The translations under genes were made by a program, and so were the position numbers. A stretch of DNA of 64,000 nucleotides from Colias croceus. Taxonomy: Eukaryota; Arthropoda; Insecta; Lepidoptera; Pieridae. Below the pieces are notes generated by a model. That model was not told the origin of the DNA. It saw nothing but the letters and a program-made list of their open reading frames with translations, and did no database searches. The stretch lies in contig NC_059558.1 of the NCBI RefSeq assembly GCF_905220415.1, positions 1,562,501 to 1,626,500 on the forward strand, in the 5' to 3' direction. Positions 54,943 through 64,000 of this stretch are shown here, piece by piece (positions within the stretch are counted from its first letter, which is position 1; the number at the start of each line of letters is the position of its first letter).

Positions 54943-55884
54943 TTTAATTATTTTATCAGATTGATATCAGAATCAGAGCATAGGCTACGTCAATAAATAT
55001 TATGATAATTAGGTATCTTGATATTTACTGACGATTCAAGAGGTAGGTTGTTATTTGTAGGATGCATACTACTTGAGAATTATCACCGTCACTGTATGAC
55101 GAAAGGTTCTATCTTTTTAGTGTTCCGAATTTTTAGTTTCACAACGTTTTATATAAGTTTCAATTGAATTACGGTCGACTTCTTCAACTTCCATAAAACT
55201 CAGGAGATTTTTTGCTAGCCCTAATTTCATATCCCCACGTCAATGTCATGCAAGTGCATATAAATGGAACAGATCAACATACGACTTATGATTTGGTATA
55301 TAAAACGGAGTCAAGACTCAAGAAGTGTTTGAGCATTTCAAAATTTGAACCGTTACGGAGTCGAGTTCGCCTAGTCTAGGCGGATTTAGCAATGTATGGA
55401 ACATTATACCTAACTATAATATGTTTGTGTACGGAGCCAACAAATACTGTAGTGTTTACGAAACATTAATCTACGTTACTTTATATACAGTTTCGTTTTG
55501 TCAGATCAAATAAAGCTGTAATTTTGATAATATAAATGATAATGATCAACATACGATTTTGGATATTGTATATAAAACGGAGCCAACAAGTGTTTATGGG
55601 TTTCTGAATTTCGGCCGTTACGGAGTCGATTCAGTTCGAGATCTTAGCAATAAAAATGTTGAGTATATCAATTTCTCCACGAATACGTTTGGCAACATCG
55701 CCCAAAAATTTGCGCCGTTGCCACTCCGGGCAAGATCTATGCAACCGGAGTCGAGTAATATTGGGGTAAAGGTGGAGTCGGCAATGCACGGCAGTCGGGC
55801 TGGATCAACTTAGTGCCCAGGTTGGTATTTATATATATTTATATATATATTTATATACATATCTATGAACGTACTGCCGCTCCA

Positions 55885-56124
55885 ATCGCTTCAGAGAGGG
55901 GCCACTGAAAATCAGCGTTGCAACTATGTTGCAACTTATGCTGAGTGGCTACCTGACTTGGCTCCACTTTATTTTATTTTACTCTTACGTTTATTATTCT
56001 TGTATTGTTTTGTTTCATGTTGTGTTGTTTTAATTTTAATTTTATTTATTGTAATTTGTATTCTGTGTTAATTGTGTTTGTGGAGTCAAATAAACGATCT
56101 TTCTTTCTTTCTTTCTTCTTTCTT
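55885..56124 (+). repeat. Retroposon 3' end (GTGGAGTCAAATAAACGATCT family)
   Basis: Third copy of the module at 21425 and 32466, ending in (CTTT)n. It forms the right edge of the 8.1-kb insertion. Confidence 0.65.
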
Positions 56125-56692
56125 ATATAACTTATTAGGTTTTAGACAAAGCGGGCGATTAAGCCGCGGGCGGTAAGCTAGTTATTTTATAAAAAGTAGG
56201 TATTAGAGAATCGATTTTATTTTTGTATACTTCAAAAAAAGAAAGATAATATTTAGGTACCTATGATTTTATTCAATTATAATGCAGGCGATACCGCAGG
56301 TTGAATTGTACCTAGATCTGTAGTGTGAACCTATTTTAAAGTTAGAGTATATTTAGTTTATGTCATAGTTTTCTTAGATATTATAAAAAATATATGATAA
56401 TTTATATACATGACGTATGAATTGAGACTTATTATAAGCTACTAGAAAATATTTTTTAAGTTGTATTAACATTTAATCTACGAATAAATGTGCAAAATTG
56501 TATAAGTATGTTGTGTGGGATAATAACATGAAAAAATCCACAGGCGTTATAATTTTGTATAGAAAATTGCTTTCGAGTTTTGCGTAGGAACGTAGCAAAT
56601 CTTAATTTGTGTCTCTAATTTTATATTTTTATACCAATTTGATATAGGCTGGGCTATGTCACTTGTTATTAATAATTTTGTTGTTACCACCA

Positions 56693-57617
56693 TCTATACT
56701 AATATTTATACAGCTGATGAGTTTGTTTGTTTGTTTGAACGCGCTAATCTCAGGAACTACTGGTCCGATTTGAAAAATTCGTGTGGTGTTATGAAATGAA
56801 ATGAATTTATTCGCAAGAAAAGTGGTAATACATTGGTGTTATGAGAGAACATGTTCTACACAATTCGCCAGTCTCAGCTGGCATGCGAATAGTTACATTA
56901 ACTAAATTTTACAGTGCTTTTTAAATTTTAAATTTTAATATAAATTATAAACATTTTATTAGCGATGATGACAGAGATTCAAATCAAATTAAAATAAATT
57001 ATAATAAATTATTACATATTTGCATCAAAAAATTCATTTAAATTATAATAGCATTTGTCAATTAACCAGTTTTTAAGCTTAAACTTAAATCTATTTAACG
57101 GTAGCTCTCTTATATTTTTAGGTAAGGCGTTAAATATATTTATGGCCATGATATATGCATTTTTTTACATAAAGTTGTTCTGTGCTTTGGTATTATCAAC
57201 CTGGTCGGGTCTCTCTGTCCAAGTTGACAGTTCTCCCCTGCACTATTGAAGATCTTGTAATGTTTTTTCACGAAAAGAGCAGCCTCTAGTAGATAAATTC
57301 CAGTTAACGTCAATATTCTACATCTCCTAAACAATGGTCTGCAGGAATCCAGAGGAAATGCGTTACAAAGTGCTCTTATGCATTTTTTTTGACCAATAAA
57401 TACTTTAATGGCGTCTGTCGAGTTACCCCAAAAAATAATGCTATATCTTAAGACAGAGCCAACATAAGCATGATAAGCAGTTAAAGCAGCTTCGTATTCA
57501 GAAATAGTTCTTCTTAATTTTCTTATATGCAGCCCATTTATCGAGGAAACTTATATATCATCACGCTTAGACCAATAAGAGCGGAGCAATGCGGGTAAAA
57601 CCGCGGGGCACAGGTAG
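56693..57617 (+). mobile_element. H2 Helitron split by a LINE
   Basis: a|TCTATACTAATATTTATAC to gtgtggtgtt, then agcccatttatcgagg to cacagGTAG at 57617. Confidence 0.65.
56791..57528 (-). mobile_element. 5'-truncated LINE, reverse transcriptase C-terminus
   Basis: On the - strand it reads AYVGSVLRYSIIFWGNSTD, then IRALCNAFPLDSCRPLF, then RRCRILTLTGIYLLEAALF, then after a frame change NIFNALPKNIRELPLNRFK. These are the usual C-terminal blocks of a Jockey/CR1-like ORF2. The 3' end is a (TTTCA)n tail seen as atgaaatgaaatgaa at 56791. Confidence 0.75.
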
Positions 57618-57893
57618 TAAAATATATACCAGTATAGATTATTTCAGTAAAAGGGCAATGGATATAACATCATAAAAATAATAATTCTAGAATCTCTAAA
57701 GTTGCTTCTAATCCTGCAGATGATTTCAATACAAATTCGCAAATTACACCTTTTGTTTAAAGAGATCGGGGTCGATGAACTCTGAATGAAATATGGCCGT
57801 GTCTGTAATTTAATCTTATCTCTATTTCTAGTTGAACAATGACTCACAACGTTTTCAGTTTATATTATGATGTGCAGAATTGCAGCATCACTA

Positions 57894-58083
57894 TCACTAC
57901 ATAGTATATAAAACAAAGTCGCTTTCTCTGTCCCCATGTCCCTTTGTATGCTTAAATCTTAAAACTACGCAACGGATTTTGATGCGGTTTTTTTCAATAG
58001 ATAGAGTGATTCAAGAGGAAGGTTTTAGTATATAATTTATTAGGTTTTAGACAAAGCGGGCGAAGCCGCGGGCGGTAAGCTAG
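57894..58083 (+). mobile_element. Helitron (TCACTACATAG 5' end)
   Basis: a|TCACTACATAGTATATAAA to ggtaagCTAG|T; intact reference copy for the one split at 47869-56181. Confidence 0.85.
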
Positions 58084-58823
58084 TTATATAATAATTTCAA
58101 GTTGCTCTCGCTCTTCTTGTGCGTTTTCACCGACATAAAATCTAAAATGCCATATTTTAGATGTTTAGGGGTTGATTTTTGAAAATAATTGTTGCCATGT
58201 AAACCTGTGTGTTAAACTTTTCATTCCAAATTTTATTATCGAAATCAGCGCTGCAGTTTAGCCGTGAAAATAACAGAAAGAAGGACATAGATTTTTAATA
58301 ATTTAAATATAGATTATCTACAATACTACTTGAATAGGTTATAATAAAAAGTAAAAAAACTAAAACTCAACTATGACAAAAAAACGGAGCTGAAAAAGTA
58401 TAAAACAACATTATCAGAATACTGCTAAATACGTATTCGAAAGCTACATTATCCACAAGTAAAATAGGAAAGGTTTTATCCCGGAAATTCCACGGGAACG
58501 GGAACTACGCGAGCTACTAAAATATTGGGCTTAGTTTTGATATGATACTAATATTTACGGGAAAGAAATAAACCTTTAAATTGTTAATTTTTACAGATAT
58601 TGTTCTAGATTATTTCCTATAACAAATTTCGTGCAGTGACTATAAGTGATGGTAATGCTTTAGCTTAAAAAATATGGATGTAGTTTCGTATTTATTTCTT
58701 GTATTATATTATCATTGTGTTGGATAGATTTTATCGATAAAAAATTGTGTCAGAAAACTGAGCAGAAAGTCAGCGCTGTTCGCCGTTCGGGTGTTAAAGC
58801 CCGACAGCATGGCTGAGTCTGAG
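58084..58823. other. No gene recognised
   Basis: AT-rich, with a Helitron fragment at 58460-58517 (tatcccggaaattccacggg). The last 100 bp are GC-richer (cgctgttcgccgttcgggtg) and may belong to an older repeat that received the foldback element. Confidence 0.35.
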
Positions 58824-58895
58824 CCGATTGCCAGCTCCGTCACGCTGGAACCCGCTTTAAAAAAAACCTTACTTTTTTTCAGCCTATTATACCTA

Positions 58896-60525
58896 CAAAC
58901 GATGCCAATAAATGTAGTATAGGTCAATTTTTTGTAGTCTTATTAGTTACTTAGAAAACATCATTGATATCGTTCGAAGTAAAAAATATAAATAATAGCG
59001 TGTTGATTAGTTTTGGAATGGGTTCCAAATTGATTGTAGTTTATTGTAGTGGCAAGAAAATTCTTTATTTGCGTTGTTTTATCTCAAATTATTGCAAGAA
59101 GGTCACAATAACAAGATTTTAAAAAATAAATAACACTTGTTCAAAAACTACAAACGATGCCAATAAATGTAGTATAGGTCAATTTTTTGTAGTCTTATTA
59201 GTTACTTAGAAAACATCATTGATATCGTTCGAAGTAAAAAATATAAATAATAGCGTGTTGATTAGTTTTGGAATGGGTTCCAAATTGATTGTAGTTTATT
59301 GTAGTGGCAAGAAAATTCTTTATTTGCGTTGTTTTATCTCAAATTATTGCAAGAAGGTCACAATAACAAGATTTAAAAAAATAAATAACACTTGTTCAAA
59401 AACTACAAACGATGCCAATAAATGTAGTATAGGTCAATTTTTTGTAGTCTTATTAGTTACTTAGAAAACATCATTGATATCGTTCGAAGTAAAAAATATA
59501 AATAATAGCGTGTTGATTAGTTTTGGAATGGGTTCCAAATTGATTGTAGTTTATTGTAGTGGCAAGAAAATTCTTTATTTGCGTTGTTTTATCTCAAATT
59601 ATTGCAAGAAGGTCACAATAACAAGATTTTAAAAAATAAATAACACTTGTTCAAAAACTACAAACGATGCCAATAAATGTAGTATAGGTCAATTTTTTGT
59701 AGTCTTATTAGTTACTTAGAAAACATCATTGATATCGTTCGAAGTAAAAAATATAAATAATAGCGTGTTGATTAGTTTTGGAATGGGTTCCAAATTGATT
59801 GTAGTTTATTGTAGTGGCAAGAAAATTCTTTATTTGCGTTGTTTTATCTCAAATTATTGCAAGAAGGTCACAATAACAAGATTTAAAAAAATAAATAACA
59901 CTTGTTCAAAAACTACAAACGATGCCAATAAATGTAGTATAGGTCAATTTTTTGTATTCTTATTAGTTACTTAGAAAACATCATTGATATCGTTCGAAGT
60001 AAAAAATATAAATAATAGCGTGTTGATTAGTTTTGGAATGGGTTCCAAATTGATTGTAGTTTATCGTAGTGGCAAGAAAATTCTTTATTTGCGTTGTTTT
60101 ATCTCAAATTATTGCAAGAAGGTCACAATAACAAGATTTTAAAAAATAAATAACACTTGTTCAAAAACTACAAACGATGCCAATAAATGTAGTATAGGTC
60201 AATTTTTTGTAGTCTTATTAGTTACTTTTTGTAGTCTTATTAGTTACTTAGAAAACATCATTGATATCGTTCGAAGTAAAAAATATAAATAATAGCGTGT
60301 TGATTAGTTTTGGAATGGGTTCCAAATTGATTGTAGTTTATTGTAGTGGCAAGAAAATTCTTTATTTGCGTTGTTTTATCTCAAATTATTGCAAGAAGGT
60401 CACAATAACAAGATTTTAAAAAATAAATAACACTTGTTCAAAAACTACAAACGATGCCAATAAATGTAGGTCAATTTTTTGTAGTCTTATTAGTTACTTA
60501 GAAAACATCATTGATATCGTTCTAG
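58896..60525 (+). repeat. 255-bp tandem array, left arm
   Basis: The unit start gtcaattttttgtagtc occurs at 58923, 59178, 59433, 59688, 59943 and 60198 (exactly 255 bp apart), then at 60472. The unit beginning at 60198 has a 22-bp duplication of the gtagtcttattagttact block. Units are almost identical. Confidence 0.95.
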
Positions 60526-60940
60526 ATATTTCAATAATGATTGCTGTAGTCCTTGTATCTATCTAGAATCTCGGTGTCATACATGTAACATTAGAAATGA
60601 TCTTAGCTTTCAACCCGGTAATCATCTATGGATTGATATTGAAGTTTTCTTCACAAGTATGGTCAATCAAAATAGTCTCAAAAGGGATCCGAATTCTGGC
60701 ACTTCGTTATTACAAATCCCTGCTGAGCTAGAAGTATTAAATAATACGTACATTTTAGTTGGTGCCATAGAGCATATATATATCAATGAGACTGGTCATT
60801 ATCGACCTTACTTACGTAGAAGCAACAATAAATGGGAACTTCATGACGGAATCTCCAGCAGCTCTAAGAAAAAAGTAGTGTCTAAAAAAGATTTAATGAA
60901 GAAAAAAACAAAACATATGCTATTTTATGTAATAAAATAA
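60515..60940 (+). CDS. USP-like (C19 peptidase-like) C-terminal fragment in foldback centre
   Basis: The frame is open for 141 codons from just inside the left arm to TAA at 60938, with an ATG at 60659. Early residues include CCSPC and CHTC, a possible zinc-binding pair. Then YILVGAIEHIYINETGHY matches the ubiquitin-specific-protease histidine-box pattern (Y-x-L ... H ... G-H-Y) except at two positions. It is followed by RPYLRR, NKWELHDG (acidic member of the triad) and a terminal MLFYVIK, like the final strand of USPs. The cysteine box would lie upstream and is absent. A polyadenylation signal follows at 61027. It may be a captured host gene end or a transposon gene remnant. Confidence 0.55.
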   Translation, partial: YRSRYFNNDCCSPCIYLESRCHTCNIRNDLSFQPGNHLWIDIEVFFTSMVNQNSLKRDPNSGTSLLQIPAELEVLNNTYILVGAIEHIYINETGHYRPYLRRSNNKWELHDGISSSSKKKVVSKKDLMKKKTKHMLFYVIK

Positions 60941-61026
60941 TCATAAATATTTATATGCAATTACAAGAGTGATATGTGATATAACTTAGTACTACTATTT
61001 GTTATTTTTTTATAATTTCAACTAAT

Positions 61027-61032
61027 AATAAA
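61027..61032 (+). terminator. Polyadenylation signal AATAAA after the USP-like frame
   Basis: AATAAA lies 87 bp after the stop codon, the usual position for a short 3' UTR. AT-richness makes chance possible. Confidence 0.35.
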
Positions 61033-61171
61033 ACTACAAACGACACGAAATCCAAGGCTCATAATTGTTTTGAATATATTAACTTATTGAACACTAAATT
61101 TTTTGTTTTTTATTGCTTACAGGGGTTTAGCAGCCACTACAAACATATGAGTTTAGCTACTATCAACTACA

Positions 61172-62477
61172 TTGTTTGTAGTTTTTGAACAAGTGTTATT
61201 TATTTTTTAAAATCTCGTTATTGTGACCTTCTTGCAATAATTTGAGATGAAACAACGCAAATAAAAAATTTTCTTGCCACTACAATAAACTACAATCAAT
61301 TTGGAACCCATTCCAAAACTAATCAACACGCTATTATTTATATTTTTTACTTCGAACGATATCAATGATGTTTTCTAAGTAACTAATAAGACTACAAAAA
61401 ATTGACCTATACTACATTTATTGGCATCGTTTCTAGTTTTTGAACAAGTGTTATTTATTTTTTAAAATCTTGTTATTGTGACCTTCTTGCAATAATTTGA
61501 GATAAAACAACGCAAATAAAGAATTTTCTTGCCACTACAATAAACTACAATCAATTTGGAACCCATTCCAAAACTAATCAACACGCTATTATTTATATTT
61601 TTTACTTCGAACGATATCAATGATGTTTTCTAAGTAACTAATAAGACTACAAAAAATTGACCTATACTACATTTATTGGCATCGTTTGTAGTTTTTGAAC
61701 AAGTGTTATTTATTTTTTAAAATATTGTTATTGTGACCTTCTTGCAATAATTTGAGATAAAACAACGCAAATAAAGAATTTTCTTGCCACTACAATAAAC
61801 TACAATCAAATTGGAACCCATTCCAAAACTAATCAACACGCTATTATTTATATTTTTTACTTCGAACGATATCAATGATGTTTTCTAAGTAACTAATAAG
61901 ACTACAAAAAGTAACTAATAAGACTACAAAAAATTGACCTATACTACATTTATTTGCATCGTTTGTAGTTTTTGAACAAGTGTTATTTATTTTTTAAAAT
62001 CTTGTTATCGTGACCTTCTTGCAATAATTTGAGATAAAACAACGCAAATAAAGAATTTTCTTGCCACTACAATAAACTACAATCAATTTGGAACCCATTC
62101 CAAAACTAATCAACACGCTATTATTTATATTTATTACTTCGAACGATATCAATGATGTTTTCTAAGTAACTAATAAGACTACAAAAAATTGACCTATACT
62201 ACATTTATTGGCATCGTTTGTAGTTTTTGAACAAGTGTTATTTATTTTTTAAAATCTTGTTATTGTGACCTTCTTGCAATAATTTGAGATAAAACAACGC
62301 AAATAAAGAATTTTCTTGCCACTACAATAAACTACAATCAATTTGGAACCCATTCCAAAACTAATCAACACGCTATTATTTATATTTTTTACTTCGAACG
62401 ATATCAATGATGTTTTCTAAGTAACTAATAAGACTACAAAAAATTGACCTATACTACATTTATTAGCATCGTTTGTA
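61172..62477 (-). repeat. 255-bp tandem array, right arm (inverted)
   Basis: The mirrored unit mark attgac occurs at 61401, 61656, 61933, 62188 and 62443. Spacing is 255 bp except one of 277, which carries the same 22-bp duplication seen in one left-arm unit. Confidence 0.95.
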
Positions 62478-62547
62478 GGTAAAATAGGCTGAAAAAAAGT
62501 AAGGTTTTTTTTAAAGCGGGTTCCAGCGTGACGGAGCTCCGATTGCC

Positions 62548-63545
62548 AGGTAGATTAATATAATTTATTTTTAAGTTAATGTAAGTAGTGTTTAAATTGA
62601 TATGCGGCAATAAATATTTTTTCTTTCTTTATAATATGAACATCCAATGAAGCGATGAGATATTTCCAATATTTTCTAGATACATTATTTTTTGAGACAA
62701 AGGTTATTAGCCAGGCCTATTTGGCAGGTCGTCACCCTATAAGCCTGATGACTTGACACTTAGGAAGAAAAGGGGATTTTGATGATTGTAATTTATTTAA
62801 AGGATATAATTTTTTTGTTTAATGGACTTGGGCGTGAAGTATGTGCAGGTTCTGAAAAACAGAAAGATAATTTATTACTGAGATAAGTAAGTAATTTTAC
62901 GTATTTTATTTGAAGACCTTTATATACATAAATCCTGGAGTTAAAAAAAAAATGACTTGCTCGATGTCTATTCTATAAATTACGTGGAATTTTATCATTC
63001 TAATTTATGGGACTGCAGCAGTCCTAATTATTCTTACTATAAATATTATGAAGTCAAAATGTGTCTTTATGTATGATTTTCCGTAGTCACTTCAAGATAG
63101 CTGAATCAATTTTAATATATCTTTGAAATAATGAAGGTTTAAAATGGAATATAGTGCGATCATCGCCGAAAATAAAATTAAATATTCGTTAAACCTAGAC
63201 TCTTGAAATTCCCTTAAAGGACAAAATATCTATTATCTAGCTAAATACTGAGGTTAAAGGACCAAGTAAATACTCATGTGATAAGTCTTTTTCATATATT
63301 CATAGTTCCTAATGGCCATTGTTTGGTATCGAGTTTCTTTACATATTCCTGTTGATATTAAAGTATATTGATGATATTAAGATATATAATGGTCCTAGCT
63401 GTTGCCATGGTAACGTCTTATTTTTGTTCTGCCTCGTTTATCTCGTATTTGGTGTAACCTTTATAGACGTGGTGGACAGGACATGATATTATCTAGATAT
63501 ATAAAAGGTGTTTCTAAATACATAATGTATAATATAAATTATAAA
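62548..63545. other. No gene recognised
   Basis: AT-rich. A retroposon-like tail (ggcaataaatattttttctttct) is at 62605-62630. Nothing else was identified. Confidence 0.35.
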
Positions 63546-63740
63546 TCTATACTAATATTATAAAGCTGAAGAGTTTGTTTGTTTGTTTGAACGCGCTAAT
63601 CTCGGGAACTACTGGTCCGATTTGAAAAATTTTTTCGGTGTTAGATAGCCCATTTATCGAGGAAGGCTATAGGCTATATATCATCACGCTAAGACCAACA
63701 GGAGTGGACCAATGCGGGTGAAACCGCGGGGCACAGCTAG
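63546..63740 (+). mobile_element. H2 Helitron, intact
   Basis: a|TCTATACTAATATTATAAAG to gcacagCTAG|T; the cleanest copy of this subfamily in the window. Confidence 0.85.
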
Positions 63741-63778
63741 TCTATAACGAACCGAAACGAATCGCAAAATGTGTTGTA

Positions 63779-63960
63779 AGCGCATAACTCATAGCTTCTA
63801 TCGCGGGCCTTGAGCGCGGACACCGAATCGAGAAATTCCGTAACGAAAAAACCTCACGCTCTGGGGAGCATGAGGTCCACACCTTCTGGTGGCTTGAAGG
63901 CACAGCATGCAATAGCTTTACCGCGGCAGTCCCCGAGTGCCACACATCGTTTTTTTTTAA
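63779..63960 (-). mobile_element. SINE unit B, reverse
   Basis: Reverse of 7529-7699: gcgggccttgagcgcgg, ccgtaacgaaaaaacctcac, ggtggcttgaaggcacagc and agtccccgagtgccacac, ending in a T-run at 63951-63959. Confidence 0.75.
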
Positions 63961-64000
63961 TAATATTGAGCAAACGTAGAGATGTACCACAGGTGAAGCT

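Larger units (their letters stand above)
51609..55862 (-). mobile_element. LINE unit, tandem copy 2 with three later insertions
   Basis: It aligns along its whole length with copy 1 and is about 830 bp longer, accounted for by the insertions at 53228, 53524 and 53938. Its junction sequences are the same as copy 1's. Confidence 0.75.
47869..56181 (+). mobile_element. Helitron (TCACTACATAG family) split by an 8.1-kb insertion
   Basis: The 5' part a|TCACTAAGTACATAGTATA to agaggaaggt is at 47869-48004. The matching 3' part tattaggttttagacaaagc to gtaagCTAG|T is at 56131-56181. Between them is the LINE dimer with (TA)n tracts. Confidence 0.7.
58833..62538. mobile_element. Foldback element with satellite arms, 9-bp target duplication
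   Basis: The perfect direct repeat CCGATTGCC lies at 58824-58832 and 62539-62547. The element begins AGCTCCGTCACGCTGGAACC and ends with its exact reverse complement. Next inward is cttactttttttcagcctat and its mirror, then arrays of a 255-bp unit in inverted orientation on both sides, and a unique centre. Long inverted arms built of tandem repeats plus a 9-bp duplication are what is known for foldback and Mutator-like (MULE) elements. No MULE transposase is present, so it is non-autonomous. Confidence 0.8.

Noticed and set aside
59219..59464. 81-codon frame repeated in the 255-bp array
   Set aside because: The unit length is a multiple of three, so a chance frame recurs. It is open in only some units and has no motif.
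1..64000. CRISPR arrays, operons, prokaryotic promoters
   Set aside because: None seen. The only regular tandem arrays are the 255-bp units and microsatellites, without spacers.

Overview
The window is animal nuclear DNA, almost certainly from a moth or butterfly. It is AT-rich, has spliced genes with GT-AG introns, and is crowded with repeats typical of Lepidoptera: Lep1-like non-autonomous Helitrons (A|T target, 5' TC, 3' CTAG after a GC-rich hairpin, several with a GTCT microsatellite), tRNA-derived SINEs, palindromic MITEs, non-LTR retrotransposons and a Tc1/mariner remnant. No rRNA, CRISPR array, operon or bacterial feature is present. Family names rest on motif recognition, since no search could be run.

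Two host genes lie tail to tail. On the + strand, 154-11428 holds the last eleven coding exons of a barentsz/CASC3 homologue, the cytoplasmic exon-junction-complex subunit. All eleven exons keep a consistent splice phase, and they encode a Gln-rich C-terminal region of about 460 residues; the conserved N-terminal SELOR region lies upstream of the window. On the - strand, 38110-15417 holds a complete eight-exon sugar transporter of 484 residues (major facilitator superfamily, Tret1-like). Its introns are swollen by mobile elements.

The rest is a mobile-element landscape. At 18.7-24.3 kb there are decayed THAP/P-like and Ser-rich coding remnants between a pair of inverted repeats. At 31.4-32.5 kb is a Tc1/mariner pseudogene, and at 33.9-35.3 kb a Helitron carries a Jockey-type LINE and a second Helitron. 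At 43.6-44.8 kb a SINE carries a foldback element and another SINE. At 47.9-56.2 kb a Helitron is split by a tandem dimer of an internally deleted LINE with (TA)n at its junctions. At 58.8-62.5 kb sits a 3.7-kb foldback element with a perfect 9-bp target duplication; its arms are arrays of a 255-bp repeat, and its centre encodes a peptide resembling the C-terminal catalytic half of a ubiquitin-specific protease.

The most notable items are that foldback element, a SINE whose 16-bp target duplication copies the splice donor of a barentsz exon together with a nearby phase-compatible alternative exon, and the tandem LINE dimer.
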